From Sipunculus nudus (taxonomy: Eukaryota; Annelida; Sipuncula; Golfingiida; Sipunculidae): a stretch of DNA of 64,000 nt. Shown in pieces: positions 11,428 through 22,920 of this stretch. The notes under the pieces are model-generated. The model ran no database searches. It saw nothing but the letters and a program-made list of their open reading frames with translations, and was not told the DNA's origin. Numbering within the stretch: the first letter of the stretch is position 1; the number at the start of each line of letters is the position of its first letter. The stretch is from the NCBI GenBank assembly GCA_026874595.1, contig CM049314.1, positions 11,092,729 through 11,156,728 on the forward strand, written 5' to 3'. Both the position numbers and the translations under genes were made by a program.

Positions 11428-14029
11428 TATTTTAAATGCATACAGAGTCAGCAAATCACAAATAGTCAACAGCATCAAATAATCAACTGGGATTAATGCA
11501 ATCAATACAGTGAGACAACTGCAAAAATGAACATGCACAAGATGTGGGGATCTTCAGTGAATACCTACAGTTAATAAAGAATCCAGTGATATCAATGATA
11601 CTAAATGTAGTATCCAAAGGAATGGTCAAACTAAACAGTCTTAACCCTGAATGATAAACAGAAATACAAAATGAAGACCTGTACTATTACATGAACATGA
11701 TCAACACTACTGCTGACACCTGCAGCTGTTTCTCTGAACTAAAAACCAACATCTACATAACTGATCAGCCTCATGACTTGTCTGTTCCTTTAGGCCTTTA
11801 AACCCATCCATTATATTCTTTTTACTAGATACCTTCTCATTCACCTGCTTTCATCTCACTGAAATACCTTGATTTGGTTAAAATCACTAACATATCTGAT
11901 TTTTATATCCTCAGAACACAATAACCAGAAGCTGGTTACTGCTGGTTTGAGCACTGAGTGACCTGGAAACTAAGGTATGTTTTATGACCTGTAACTTTAA
12001 TCAGACAGCTGGGTAGACCCTGCAAGCAAAAGAAAGTCTGGAAGGAAAAACAGCAACACTTGTAGAAAACAGGAACACTTGTAGTAAAGACCTGCATGCA
12101 GGTGTCAAAGACAGGGACGGTGGAGACGGCAGATGACAGCACATGACTGTCAGCGCTGGAATGATCCACCTATGACTAATCACTGTCTCAACCAGCAGTG
12201 AGAGACTGCTCCATTACACAACCAGAGAAACCTACTAGAATTTACAATTTTGGGTTGGTCCAAGAAATGCAGTGTACTGCCCTGTAAACTGACCATAAAC
12301 ATCCTCTTGCCACCAAACTTTTCACCAGACAGAGTTACAAGGTGCAGGTTGAAATTATACAGAACTGATCGGATTATCTAAACTCAACAGTAAAGAGCTC
12401 CCCCCCCCCCCCCTATAAGCACCACTCTGCTAAAAGATGCCGTTTAATCCTTGACAGCTATGGATGTGCGCCAAAACATCAAGACAGATTTTTATACTTG
12501 GTTTAATTTATGAGACAAAAAAGTTTCAATTTAACATCTGGCCACAACTCTTACTTAAAGATGAATAATGAAGCAAGACATGAAAATGGTAAAATAAGAT
12601 ATTTTTTCCTCACCGGTTGCAGAAAACCTGAATCATCGATCAAATGATTCTCCTAGAAAGTGCAATGCCATCCAATTTTTAGTGTAGGTCAGACTTGTTG
12701 ATTAAGAATTTGCAAAAACAATTCTCACAGAAGCAGAATCCCCTGAAAATCATCCCCTAGCCCTGGTAGAGGTCGTTCACTTAAAAAGATCCGTCAATCC
12801 TGAAAATTAAAGACTGGCCTGGAAGTGGCCCGCTATTTGCTATCATGCTGCATGAAGCCATGACAGATACCTGTTACTCTTTGACAAAAACCACATCACA
12901 GTGATTTCATCATTTCCCCAATCTACGAGAGCTGTTTAAGTTCACCAATGTGGGATCGTTAAGACTGATCAGCTGATAAGCCAGACTTATCCAGCTTTAA
13001 TTTTCTCAACTGAACCAGCATCCAGGTCTCATCTCCATGGCCGACTGAGAAATGTGAATATTTTGACGATTTCACTGCGGTTATGTTGGTTTCAGGTCTG
13101 AATTGGCTGCTTCAAGACTGCTCTACGGCCATGACAGCATCAAGGCAACACCAAATAGTCTTAGTAATGAGTTTGTATCTTACAGCAGAGTGGCTATTAT
13201 GTAGCTAATCACAAGGGAAGTGGATACATGCTGTTTTTCTCATGTGCAACTGATTAAGTCCAAACAAAGACACAAACATACCATGTCTGTACCAGAAATT
13301 GCTCGTCAAAAAGAGATATTTTCCAGATAGTAGACAAGGGTTGACAAAACATGTGACATTCCGTGTGATATCAGAAAAGCCTGATTTGATCACTGTACTG
13401 TAATTAACAGATCACTTGAGTTATTGTCAAGCATACTCCTTCTGAATCCAGCATGATTAGTCCCTGTGTATGGCTGCTGGTGTTGCCTGTCAGTTATGAT
13501 CACTGAGCTCTTTGGTGAAGCTGGTCAGCTGCTAAGTGACTGACTGTTACCCTGATTGTCTTTAACGTCTGTTTTGATGGCTCAACATACACACACTCCC
13601 ACTACAAATACGGTACACCAACTGTTGTGGTACAGTGGCTGTACACTGATTGTACTGTGCTGTACACAGCGCTCATACAGACCACATCCTGAAGGAGCAG
13701 TATGTTATGCTTACATATGACAAGATCTGATCCTGTGTGCACAGTACCTGCCTTCATACCCAGACAATCACAAAAAGAACCGTTATATGTGGAATACAGC
13801 TCCTGTCATGTGTTAAATCTGAGATAAAGAACACTCATGGTTAGTAATCCCAATGATCAGACCAGGCATTATGGTCCACTGATAATATATTGTACAGTAA
13901 ATAATACATTTCTAGTGACTGCAAAATAGTGCACACAAGTATCTTTCATGACTAATCAGCCATTTAACACTTTTTTTTTTTTTACCAAAATCACAATTTA
14001 CAAATACAATTACAAAAATATGTATATTA

Positions 14030-14985
14030 TATATGATTAAAGTCAGATCAGTGGTTTTGATATTAAACAGTCTTGAAGTGTAACAATGGGTTTTTAATGG
14101 AAAAATGAAGTTTTTCATAAATGTCTCGAAGGTATTAAGTTCTAGTGACCAGATTCTTGGCATGGTAGGGGATTTTGGAGACATCTAATTGTATGCTAAA
14201 TTTTAGGAACTGAGAGCTGAAGCTGGGAAGCTGAGCTCTTGCAAACTGCATAACACTAGCTTGATGTAAACAATATGTTACATGGTGCTTGAAAACTTGA
14301 ATAAAATCTACATTTTTTGATCAACTGGTTTCAAATTTTTGGTGTTAACAGACAAAATGCTAACCAAAACTTGCTGTGAAAATTAATCCACAGTACATAC
14401 AGGAAAAAAACATGCCATGGTCAAAGTTGGGCAAAATTTAAGGTACCAATTTTTTATTTTTGTTAATATTTAAAAAAATTAAAAGATTTTGATCTAATTT
14501 AGGGTATACAATTTAATTTTGATTAATTACAGTTATATTACTGGAAAAAAAGTCCAAAGTTTTAACAAGTTTTGTATTAAGTGACCAAATATCTTTCCTG
14601 ATTTTTTACAAAATGCATTATGTTTGGGCCCATAACTTTTTTTAAATTATATAATACAGACATAATTTCTGGCATGTACATAGGAACTATAAGGGGAATA
14701 TTTATGGTAAATATGAGGAAAAACAGATGAGTGGTTTTGATATTAGGCAGTCCTGAAGTGTGAAAATAGGTTTTAATAAAAAATTGAGGTTTTTCCTTAA
14801 TTTCTCAAAGGAACGAAGTCGCGAAGACCCAATTTTCGGCTTGGTAGGAGATCTTTGGGACATCTAACATTATGCCTAATTTTGGAAAACGTGCCACATC
14901 TAAGGACGGACGGACAGACGGACGGACGACAGACAATGGACCACGACAATATGCTCAGATGACTTATAGTCAGCTGAGCTAAAAA
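14030..14985 (-). mobile_element. Hairpin/ACGG element with duplicated core (pearl/HINE-like)
   Basis: The right end has a nested hairpin: GCTCA (14953-14957), TGACT (14960-14964), AGTCA (14968-14972), TGAGC (14975-14979), followed by TAAAAA. Next to it is an ACGG microsatellite (about 14903-14932, AAGGACGGACGGACAGACGG...). The body contains a diverged direct repeat of about 160 bp, 14045-14208 and 14726-14888, offset 681 bp and sharing GTGGTTTTGATATTA and GGGACATCTAA-type blocks. The left boundary is not sharp; a T13 tract at 13971 may lie just outside. No protein is encoded. It shares its architecture but not its sequence with the element at 5955-6738. Confidence 0.6.
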
Positions 14986-14989
14986 TAAA

Positions 14990-15362
14990 GATACATATGA
15001 GTTAACATTTATCAGTTTTTTTTTAAAAATTCAATATCCCACTCACAACACAAGTATATTATTTCAGCTCTGTTTTTGGTGTACTGCACATAAATACAAC
15101 AGTTCTTTTGTGTGTGAAATATAATTTACATGTAAAACCTTCTTATTCTGCTAAATTTTCTGATATAACATAAAATGTCATTATTTTCAGTTCTACATGT
15201 TTTCAATGAGCCTAAAGCAAACCATCTGTAGTAACTGTAAAAACTCTGGTAAAGACGATGAAAATTAACTGAGATAATATCTAAATTGAAGCGCATCAGA
15301 CTTCGGTCTGAAATCTAAAATCAATCAGTGTGAGGTATTGTAGTTTACAAGTCTGTCAACAG
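14990..15362. other. Gene-free AT-rich DNA upstream of candidate exon
   Basis: A stable small hairpin, TCAGAC-TTCG-GTCTGA, lies at about 15297-15312. It is not a tRNA anticodon arm, because the loop is too short. Nothing else was recognised. Confidence 0.5.
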
Positions 15363-15568
15363 ATGGCAGCACAGAAACACCGCTATGTCCTGAAGTCTCT
15401 CAGTCAGTCACAGATCAATAGTCAGCAAACAATCATGGGGCTATCTCCTGTGCCAAATGGTCCTCCCGGCCAATTTATGGCCTCACTCCTATCACCAGCT
15501 GCATTCAACCTGGCCGGTATTATGAGGCCGCCCACAAACACTGCCTGTTCAAGGACACTGTGCAGAGA
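15363..15568 (+). CDS. Candidate exon, unrecognised protein (weak)
   Basis: I do not recognise a family. The frame is open from before 15330 to a TAA at 15609-15611. It stands out by being clearly richer in G+C than its surroundings and by a proline- and glutamine-rich translation, with segments such as QSQINSQQTIMGL and SPVPNGPPGQFMASLLSP. A CAG precedes the first ATG at 15363 (TCTGTCAACAG, acceptor-like). A donor-like GTATGT begins at 15569, giving 68 codons plus two bases. No partner exon with matching phase was found nearby. It could equally be a chance open frame in a GC-richer patch; protein homology or transcript data would settle it. Confidence 0.22.
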
Positions 15569-15995
15569 GTATGTGGAGAGTGAAGATATCATGTCAAGAA
15601 CATCTGAATAAAAAGTTTACCCAAACATGTCTCAATAGATACGCTTTCCTTTACAGTTATACCATACATTATAAAGGATCCCCAACAGGCCAACACTTGA
15701 TATGGATTTCTGGAGGCCTTGAGAGGGATGGTTACTGGAGAGCTCCTGCAACACGTGGTGGCCGATATCAATAAAGACAAGCTGGGAGGGCTCCGGGACA
15801 GGGAGTTCTGAAAACAACAACAATTTTGTTTGTCACCCGTGTGGAGTGGATTAGCAGATATATCTGTAGCACCATGACTGTCAAGTGAACCAATACTTGT
15901 AGTGGCTCAAACCAAGGACTCTCAATGATAAAGCCTTGGTGATCTGATAGTGGTGGACAAACACAGCAACCCCTGCTGTCACCCAATAACATTCC

Positions 15996-16012
15996 AGGTC
16001 AACCTGAGGTCA
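15996..16012 (+). promoter_or_regulatory. Perfect DR5 nuclear-receptor element (RARE type)
   Basis: AGGTCA-ACCTG-AGGTCA is a perfect direct repeat of the hexamer half-site with a 5-bp spacer. This is the classical binding geometry of RAR/RXR heterodimers, and retinoid receptors are present in molluscs. It lies about 430 bp downstream of the weak exon candidate at 15363-15568. Occupancy is unknown. Confidence 0.4.
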
Positions 16013-16648
16013 CGTCCTTGTGTGATCTCCACACCGATGATTCCCCACACTTTTCTATGTTAATCTGCCTCATCATCAGCTGACCCCAGGAGTGGTCTTG
16101 TCATAAATATTTGTAATATAAAATATGCAATTAAAACTACTCTTTCACTTAGGCACAAGAAGACAACATAGACTGCTGTATTATGATTGCACACATCAAT
16201 TCAACTATTTCCAGGATAGCATAACTGTGGAAGACTTGCACTCATTAGTTGTGAACATGATCTGGTGGTAATTTTTAAATGACAGACTAAACCACCTTTA
16301 AGTGAGTTGTGAACTGATGTTATAAAATCAGTTACAAGAATAAACAGCTGTATTTCCTGTGATAGTAACAAGCATGTTTACCATGAATAGACCTGATAAT
16401 TGTGGTATAGCATTACAATGTAATATATCATAATCATAACCTTTTCTCTTAGCTTCAGAGTACCATAAAACTTAAAAGATGATGCACATTTTTAAAAAAA
16501 AATTCATGTATCATATAACATTCTTGCAAAATGGCAACTGATTGGCTGGATCAACATTCAATTTTTTTTAATGCAACATCATTTAAACACTTCAACTTGA
16601 AATCATAGACTGTGGTCTTGAAGGGTAAGAGGATATCTACCATAAGAT

Positions 16649-16743
16649 AACTGATATGATCTCTTTTCATTTGAATAAGAATTAGTAAATGATGCAACTG
16701 ATATGATCTCTTTTCATTTGAATTAGAATTAGTAAATGATGCA
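16649..16743 (+). repeat. 47-bp direct duplication
   Basis: Two nearly identical copies begin AACTGATATGATCTC at 16649 and 16696 and end in AGTAAATGATGC. The single visible difference (AATAAG against AATTAG) indicates a recent tandem duplication. Confidence 0.85.
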
Positions 16744-19150
16744 ACCTACAAGGAAAATCAATAAAATATGATCATCGATGATCCTAACATTGGCCTCTCT
16801 GACAGCTTTGACATCATTACCAGCTGGGAACATATGAATGACAGCAGATTACAAGTTGTAATACGCCTCCAGGGCATCACAAAAATTCATCATCTCCAGT
16901 TTGTATTGATGGCCTTCCTGGAACATTATAGTGACCCCTGTAAGCTGGCCCTCCACCTGGTGAGCTGGGTGGTCTTTGTTTAATCCCTCACCTGGGGTAG
17001 GTATATCCCCTCTTTATTTACAGGGTTTATGACAACAGAATCCCTACTGTGGTGAGGAGCTTAACAACTCTATCCAAGGTATCTCAGAGTAAACAAACAC
17101 GGGTCAACCTTGAGGGGATAGTTACCATACAGGTCAGACCAGATCTGGGGATGAGCTTGCTCCTAAAACAGATACAGCTGTAGCCCATCACGGCTACATC
17201 AGGTGCCCCGGCCTCGTTGTATTAACTGTATACCAATCCCTCTGTATACAATACTTTGTCTATACATTGTTATACTGTTTGATACAAAGCGGTATTGACC
17301 ATAGGTTTTACAGGATGTAAACCTGCTGTTTGTAGGGGGTCTGGTCAATGGTATGTCCTTTTCAAAAGAATGAATACATATGCAGATTTGAGAATGCAAT
17401 AACACTGCAAGAAGACATGTTTATAGGTGTGTATACAGAGTAAGGATGCGTGCTATCCTTAGTCTTAATACTCGACTTAAATGTATGCATATTAAATTGT
17501 TATCGTAACGCATGTTTTTACTAACAAACATACATGGATTTTACATTATGAGGGAATTTATTTTTTATAAACTCTTTTTAAATACTGTTTTGGTATAATT
17601 TTTTAATGATTTCTTTTTGTATCAGAATTTAAGAATTGGGGACTTAATCTTATAGTTAGATATATACTAAATATCTAAGATCATTGGGGCAAATTCAAAG
17701 AAACCCTATAAACCTGAATCCCATGCGATCCTTGCATCTCTGTACCCCCCCCCCCCCCCCGAACTTAAACACAAACAAGTAGTATGCTCTGTTACCACGG
17801 ACCACAATCATCCCTGCCTCTACTAAAACACACGTTGGTCATAAACCAAGCTGTGCGGTACACATCACCTGGACGTAGAATGTAAATAAACATTACATCA
17901 TAAGGATTATGACAAGCCAGCAAACAGGCATGACTTGTCCACAATCACCAACCAGCCAAAATAAGTATAACCCCAAACAAACATTGATTTGTTCAGACCC
18001 CCCCCCCCCCCACCCAAACTGGAATGCTTTGAAGTAAATAAAATTGTGCAAGTAGGGATGTAGTTGTGTTTCTTTCACTTGTTGGCCACGCATTATGATA
18101 GGGAGTGTATTTTCTTTGAGGCAACATAATAACAAGTCAAATCCATGACCTCAGTGACAAGTATAGTATTATCTGACCCTGGGATTCGCAGAGCATAACA
18201 GAATCAATAGTGATGATTCCCACGGGGGCGATGGGTTCTTTTTTCTGTGGTCCTTGTCATGAATGTTAAGAAGCTGACAGCCAGCCCTATGGTCTTCTGT
18301 GAATGAATTAGACCATTCTGATTGGCAGCATGTCTCTGCTTCCCGGCTGCCCCAGTCCTGTGCCATTCCTCTGGCTGACCCCCAGGTTAAGTACAGTGCT
18401 GTAGGTTCCTTAGTCCTCCCGGACATGTTAAGTAGGGTGTAACCTTCAAATCCAGTCTCAATTTAAAGCTTGGACAATATTTCCCCAAACCAAATGCTGT
18501 CACTATCCTTGAGTCTCAGACATGAACAACCCAAGCACACTGTCTCATCCAGTAAGAACCTTGATATATTCACAGCATGATTTGAATATTACAATAACAT
18601 AATGATGGGATCAATGTCAAAACTAATTTCATATATTTGTTAACTTTAATTTTGAAGGTATATAACCTCTATTAGAACTGTATTGTTTTGCTTTGTGAAC
18701 TCATTTCCTAGACAATTGTGACAATAATAAAGCATCTAAATTGTATCCCACTTTTTCACAACCTCTGCTTTAAAGTTCATTTGCCTGTGTTCTCTCTAAA
18801 AGTCAAAAAAAAAAATTCCAAACAATTTTCAGTTTCAATTATTTCAAAAAGTTTGCAAAGTTCCTTCTCATGAATTCAAAGTCTGCAAATAAACCTCATT
18901 CAGAATCCAGCAGCTTAGTTTAGATATATATAAACTTATTATTTCTAAATAAAGTCTTTACTTAAAAAAAATCAGGAATCTAGATTTGTCCATATTCCCA
19001 CAAGTGAGCTTAGCCTTGTCCAGTAATCTAATATTATAATGCTGAAACTCTCTATCACTGCCTAGGTCATTCTTATGAATTTGCTCATTTTGTTCATCAG
19101 TTCGGACTTTTTCACCCAGATGGCAGCAGCGCATGCTGAACACAAAATCC

Positions 19151-19169
19151 TGACCTACTGACCTATAAC
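19151..19169 (-). promoter_or_regulatory. RevDR2-type nuclear-receptor element
   Basis: On the minus strand the site reads TTATAGGTCAGTAGGTCA: two perfect AGGTCA half-sites separated by GT, with an A/T-rich 5' extension. That is the arrangement bound by Rev-erb/E75-type receptors as dimers. A third half-site (TGACCT on the plus strand) follows at 19181-19186. Confidence 0.4.
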
Positions 19170-21493
19170 CCCTGCAGCTATGACCTAATGCCTCTGAATC
19201 ACAAGCTTCCTCTGTTTTGACTGGTTATCCAATATATATTTGCCTGTACACAATGGCCAGCCATGTTGTTAGTCTAGTGTGATGACATGCTTCATTCACT
19301 GTTCAAATAAACCATTCCTGTGGTCCCCTGGTCCCCTCGCCCCATGGGGTGTTACTGACCCTCTCTCCTGTAGTCAACCCTGCTGCCCTTAATCTGTGTA
19401 GCACATCTGACGGATTATGCAGGGTACCAACCTCAGCATCATATCCCTGTAACCACCTCAACCCCTTATCCTCGATACCCCAATCTCGCAGAATAACCAA
19501 TGCACTGAAACTGGTACATGAGAGTTACTGTTTCTGCTAGAGATGATCTTAGGGTAGCCTTTACATCCCATCAAAAATAATAATAATAAAAAGAGTAAAG
19601 ATTATTTGAATCCTATCTCACCCTGGTCATTTTCTAAATGTCACAAATGTGGATTTCCTGTTCTCATATAAAGGATATTAAATACTGAATAATGGAGAAG
19701 TATGTGTTGTACTTTTTGTTGCCGTGTGCTTCACTAACACTTCACTGGGAAGTCCATCCTTTTTATTTACAGGGGCCACCAGATTTATCCAGTTATTACT
19801 GCACTAATACATATACAGATCCTTGTGGTTACTGATCAGAGAGACAATCACCATAAAGCTACGGAAGCAATGTAACTGTGTACATGATGGTGGTGTACTG
19901 TAAGATGAAATGAAACATTTAGGACCCCAAAAAAAAGAATGACCCAGGCCAAAACACATCAAGTTCACTGGCCCATTAAACATTCACTCATAATCCTGCA
20001 TGTGCAATACAACATTGACACCTTGACTAATAAATGCATTCCTGAACACAAAGCATCAGTATAAAACTGAGTCTAAATCCAACGCAGCTGTGTCCTCACT
20101 TGATATTAATGAAGTGTCCCCCTATTTTTTGGAGGGACTATCTAGACTACATTCTTGAGGTACTATCTTTTTTGGTTCCCAACAGCTTTTTTTTGTCTTG
20201 TTTGGTACTGTCCGAAATGCCTCGATAGTGGTTATCATTAGTTCAGGACATTGCCCACAGATGGTGCTCTGCACCACATCATGATTAATGATAATGACTG
20301 CAGAAATGGCATATCTTTTGAGTTTTATGTGATTAATACTCAAACATTAAAACAATCATTAATTAAGAAAAAAAATTATTCAGACATATGGCACTACAGC
20401 CATAGGGCAACAAGGTAAATTAAATATTAAGCACAGAAGCCATTAAAATATATATCTCTCAGTAAAACACTTCTTACATTATTAGGACCCTGCATTCACC
20501 GATCAATCTGGTTAAAGCTTTTTTTTTTACATGACCACTTTTACATGATCATACCATCTGGATAATACAACTTAACCTTTTACCCTGGCTGACTTTGATA
20601 AAAGCAGAACAATTCTGAGCCTATGTTACTTTGAACTGCCTATAAAAGATTTTGTGAGCTAAATCCAACACAATAGTACTCGTGCTAATATTTACTTCCA
20701 TATTCCATGCAGAATAATTAACATTTAAACATAAAGTCATCTGCATAGTCCTTTAACTGGTCAGCATTCTTTAACCTTTAAAATCCTTTTATAAAATCTA
20801 ACTGAATACAGTACTGATATATTTAAAGGTTCAATTTTTAAGTTGGAAAACATGTTACAATTCATTTTACAGAACAGAAAATGTCACACGACTGAACTCT
20901 AGTCAATGGTTGTTTAAGGTGAGACTTTATGTGTGCATGAAATCACCACAACTTTTGTAATGATGGCTGGGTGTGAGATAAAAATGATCAAAGGATTCAA
21001 AACTGTATAAAATCAGGTATTTGGAAATGGCTGAGTCTGTAGATCAGCACTCACTGATCAGAAATATGGAGAGAGGGTCGTTTATAAAATGTAATAGGAT
21101 TCAAATTGCAGTGATACATAAGTTGCAGTCAATATGACCAGCCTGCAAGGCAGACATTTTTTCTTCAAAAACAGTTTAACCAAGGCTTTGTTTTTTCTGT
21201 CATGTCTTTATTGCACCTGCTGATGAGAGTGTCAATGTTTACACTGCGGGGTGATAATACAACATCTTTACTTGTTATGTTGGCGGTATAAAACAAACAT
21301 GAAAGGAACCTTTTATAGACATGGAAATATCACAGGGTTGTAAATCTTAGGGCTACCACTTATGTTGATGCCACCTCCCATTGAGCCAATTGTTTCAGGT
21401 GATGTCGCTCCCGTGCTTCGCCATTCCTCCATCATTTCAAGCTTTTTGATCCCTTTGTTACCATGTCAGATGATTCATAACTCGTGAGAAAGG

Positions 21494-21512
21494 TAGTGCC
21501 CCCTGGTGGCCA
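21494..21512 (-). promoter_or_regulatory. CTCF-like motif, near-consensus
   Basis: The minus strand reads TGGCCACCAGGGGGCACTA. It differs from the extended vertebrate CTCF consensus, TGGCCACCAGGGGGCGCTA, at a single base. It is the best such match in the window. It is either a genuine insulator site or part of a repeat that carries the motif. Confidence 0.42.
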
Positions 21513-22076
21513 GGGTCTTAACCAGTAGGCGAGGTCAAGTTGTAAATTCTGATTAACTATCAGGATATCCGGATCATAAATACCATGCTGCAGAAGACTT
21601 AAGTGACTTTTATTGTTTCGATCCAAAGGTCATTTCTAACCACACAGGCAGCAGGCAGTTTTCTGTTTGTATGACTATATTTTGGTATTTGAACTTTCTA
21701 TTTAGTTAATCCCACACGGCTCGTGCTGGCTTCACCTTTGCCATGATACTGGCCCCAGATTTCTAACCAATCATCTGTGGGTCCCCCCCGGCCCGGGACT
21801 GTTTACATGGATCTTCTATAGACATAACTTTATCGTAACTCCTAGGTGTATTCATCCCCTGAACAAATATTCTACTTCTCCATCAGCTGTACACTACAGG
21901 AATTAAAGGAGATGCATGCCAGTCCAAGTCACACATACAGTGACACAGGAAGCGGCCAAATACAAACACGTATATATATGTCTGTGAGGTGCCCGTGAGA
22001 GAGGATATAAATATATTGAAAGAGGCATGTAGAGAAAAAGGGACCCACAAGACATATTTTAATAATTTTTTGGGAA

Positions 22077-22190
22077 TGAGAGAATGAGAGATGGATTGAG
22101 AGAAGGGGAGAGTGAGAGTGAGTGCATGTGTGAGAATGTGGAAGTGCGAGAGAGAGAGAGGGACAGGAGAGACAGAATGTGAAAATGACA
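22077..22190 (+). repeat. GA-rich simple sequence
   Basis: Purine-rich GA/GAGT low-complexity DNA, including a (GA) run near 22148-22161. The serine- and leucine-rich open frames on the opposite strand are artefacts of this composition. Confidence 0.8.
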
Positions 22191-22842
22191 AAAGGAAAGT
22201 AACAGAAAGAATTTGATTAGTACGTTTATGAATGAAGCAAAGGGATAAACCTCATAATAAACTACAGCAGACATTCAGGTAAACAAATTGACAATAACCT
22301 CATTTACACCGTCCCATTCGTAATCACATGACACACCAGACACTTCAGCATGACGTTAACTGTCCTGGATTACTAATTACTGGTGTCTACTGGCACCTGT
22401 GCTGGCAAAGACTGACAATTATCACGAGACCACAAAACACCCCAGCATCTATACCTGCACAGAACATGAAGGGCACAGGTGCTGATGTTATAGCTCATAG
22501 ATCACTCAAAACCACAATAAACAGGTAAATCTGTAGCTACATGTGACTTCAGCACTGTATGCTGTAGTTAAACCTGCAGTTTCAGATTCAATATACACAC
22601 AAGAGAAGGATATGTCTGTCCAAATGTTCAGGTGTGATACTTTAAAAGTATACATCTATGTCCTCTTGGTGGATCTGTCTATTTGTAAGCATGAACCATA
22701 ACACTGTGTTAATATTAAGCTTTCTTGATTTCATGTTTTATATGCACAGGCCTTAAAAATCCGGAGGTTGTATCTGTAGTAAAGACATTAGTAAGGAACT
22801 ATTGAAGTTCATTAAGATTTTGATGCATTGCCTTTAAAGTTC

Positions 22843-22920
22843 TGATAAGGATCAAATCCATGTCCTTCAGCTGTGAAGTCAAATGCCTTAAGTAACCACA
22901 TAGCTATGTCCTACCCTAAT
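22843..22920 (-). repeat. tRNA-derived SINE head, relic
   Basis: The minus strand reads as a tRNA-like promoter region. The A-box-like TAGCTATGTGG (consensus TRGCNNARYNGG) is followed by GGCATTTGACTTCACAGCTG, resembling an anticodon arm. GGACATGGATTTGATCC then contains a B-box-like GGATTTGATCC (consensus GGTTCGANTCC). Spacing between the boxes is tRNA-like. Two B-box substitutions and a poor acceptor stem argue against a live tRNA gene. The SINE tail could not be delimited. Confidence 0.55.

Larger units (their letters stand above)
9434..14029. other. Gene-free AT-rich DNA
   Basis: This stretch contains a C14 tract (12400-12413), a T13 tract (13971-13983), two CTCF-like motifs (about 9619-9630 and 10591-10603, minus strand) and the IR3 element at 11413-11427. 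Open frames of 60-90 codons on the minus strand (11936-12183, 13205-13393) have no supportable function. No exon is called. Confidence 0.6.
15569..22842. other. Gene-free DNA with homopolymers and simple duplications
   Basis: C16 lies at 17745-17760 and C14 at 17998-18011. Small repeats and the DR5 and RevDR2 sites are listed separately. An open frame at 16768-16983 (+) and others near 18169-18426 and 19303-19540 show no domain and are left uncalled. Confidence 0.55.

Noticed and set aside
15297-15312. tRNA anticodon arm at TCAGACTTCGGTCTGA
   Set aside because: The stem-loop has a 4-base loop and there are no A or B boxes at tRNA spacing. It is a plain hairpin.
16768-16983. 71-codon open frame
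   Set aside because: No domain, no matching donor in frame, and length within chance expectation for this much DNA.
21883-22274. Serine/leucine-rich open frames on the minus strand
   Set aside because: They are produced by the GA-rich simple sequence on the plus strand.
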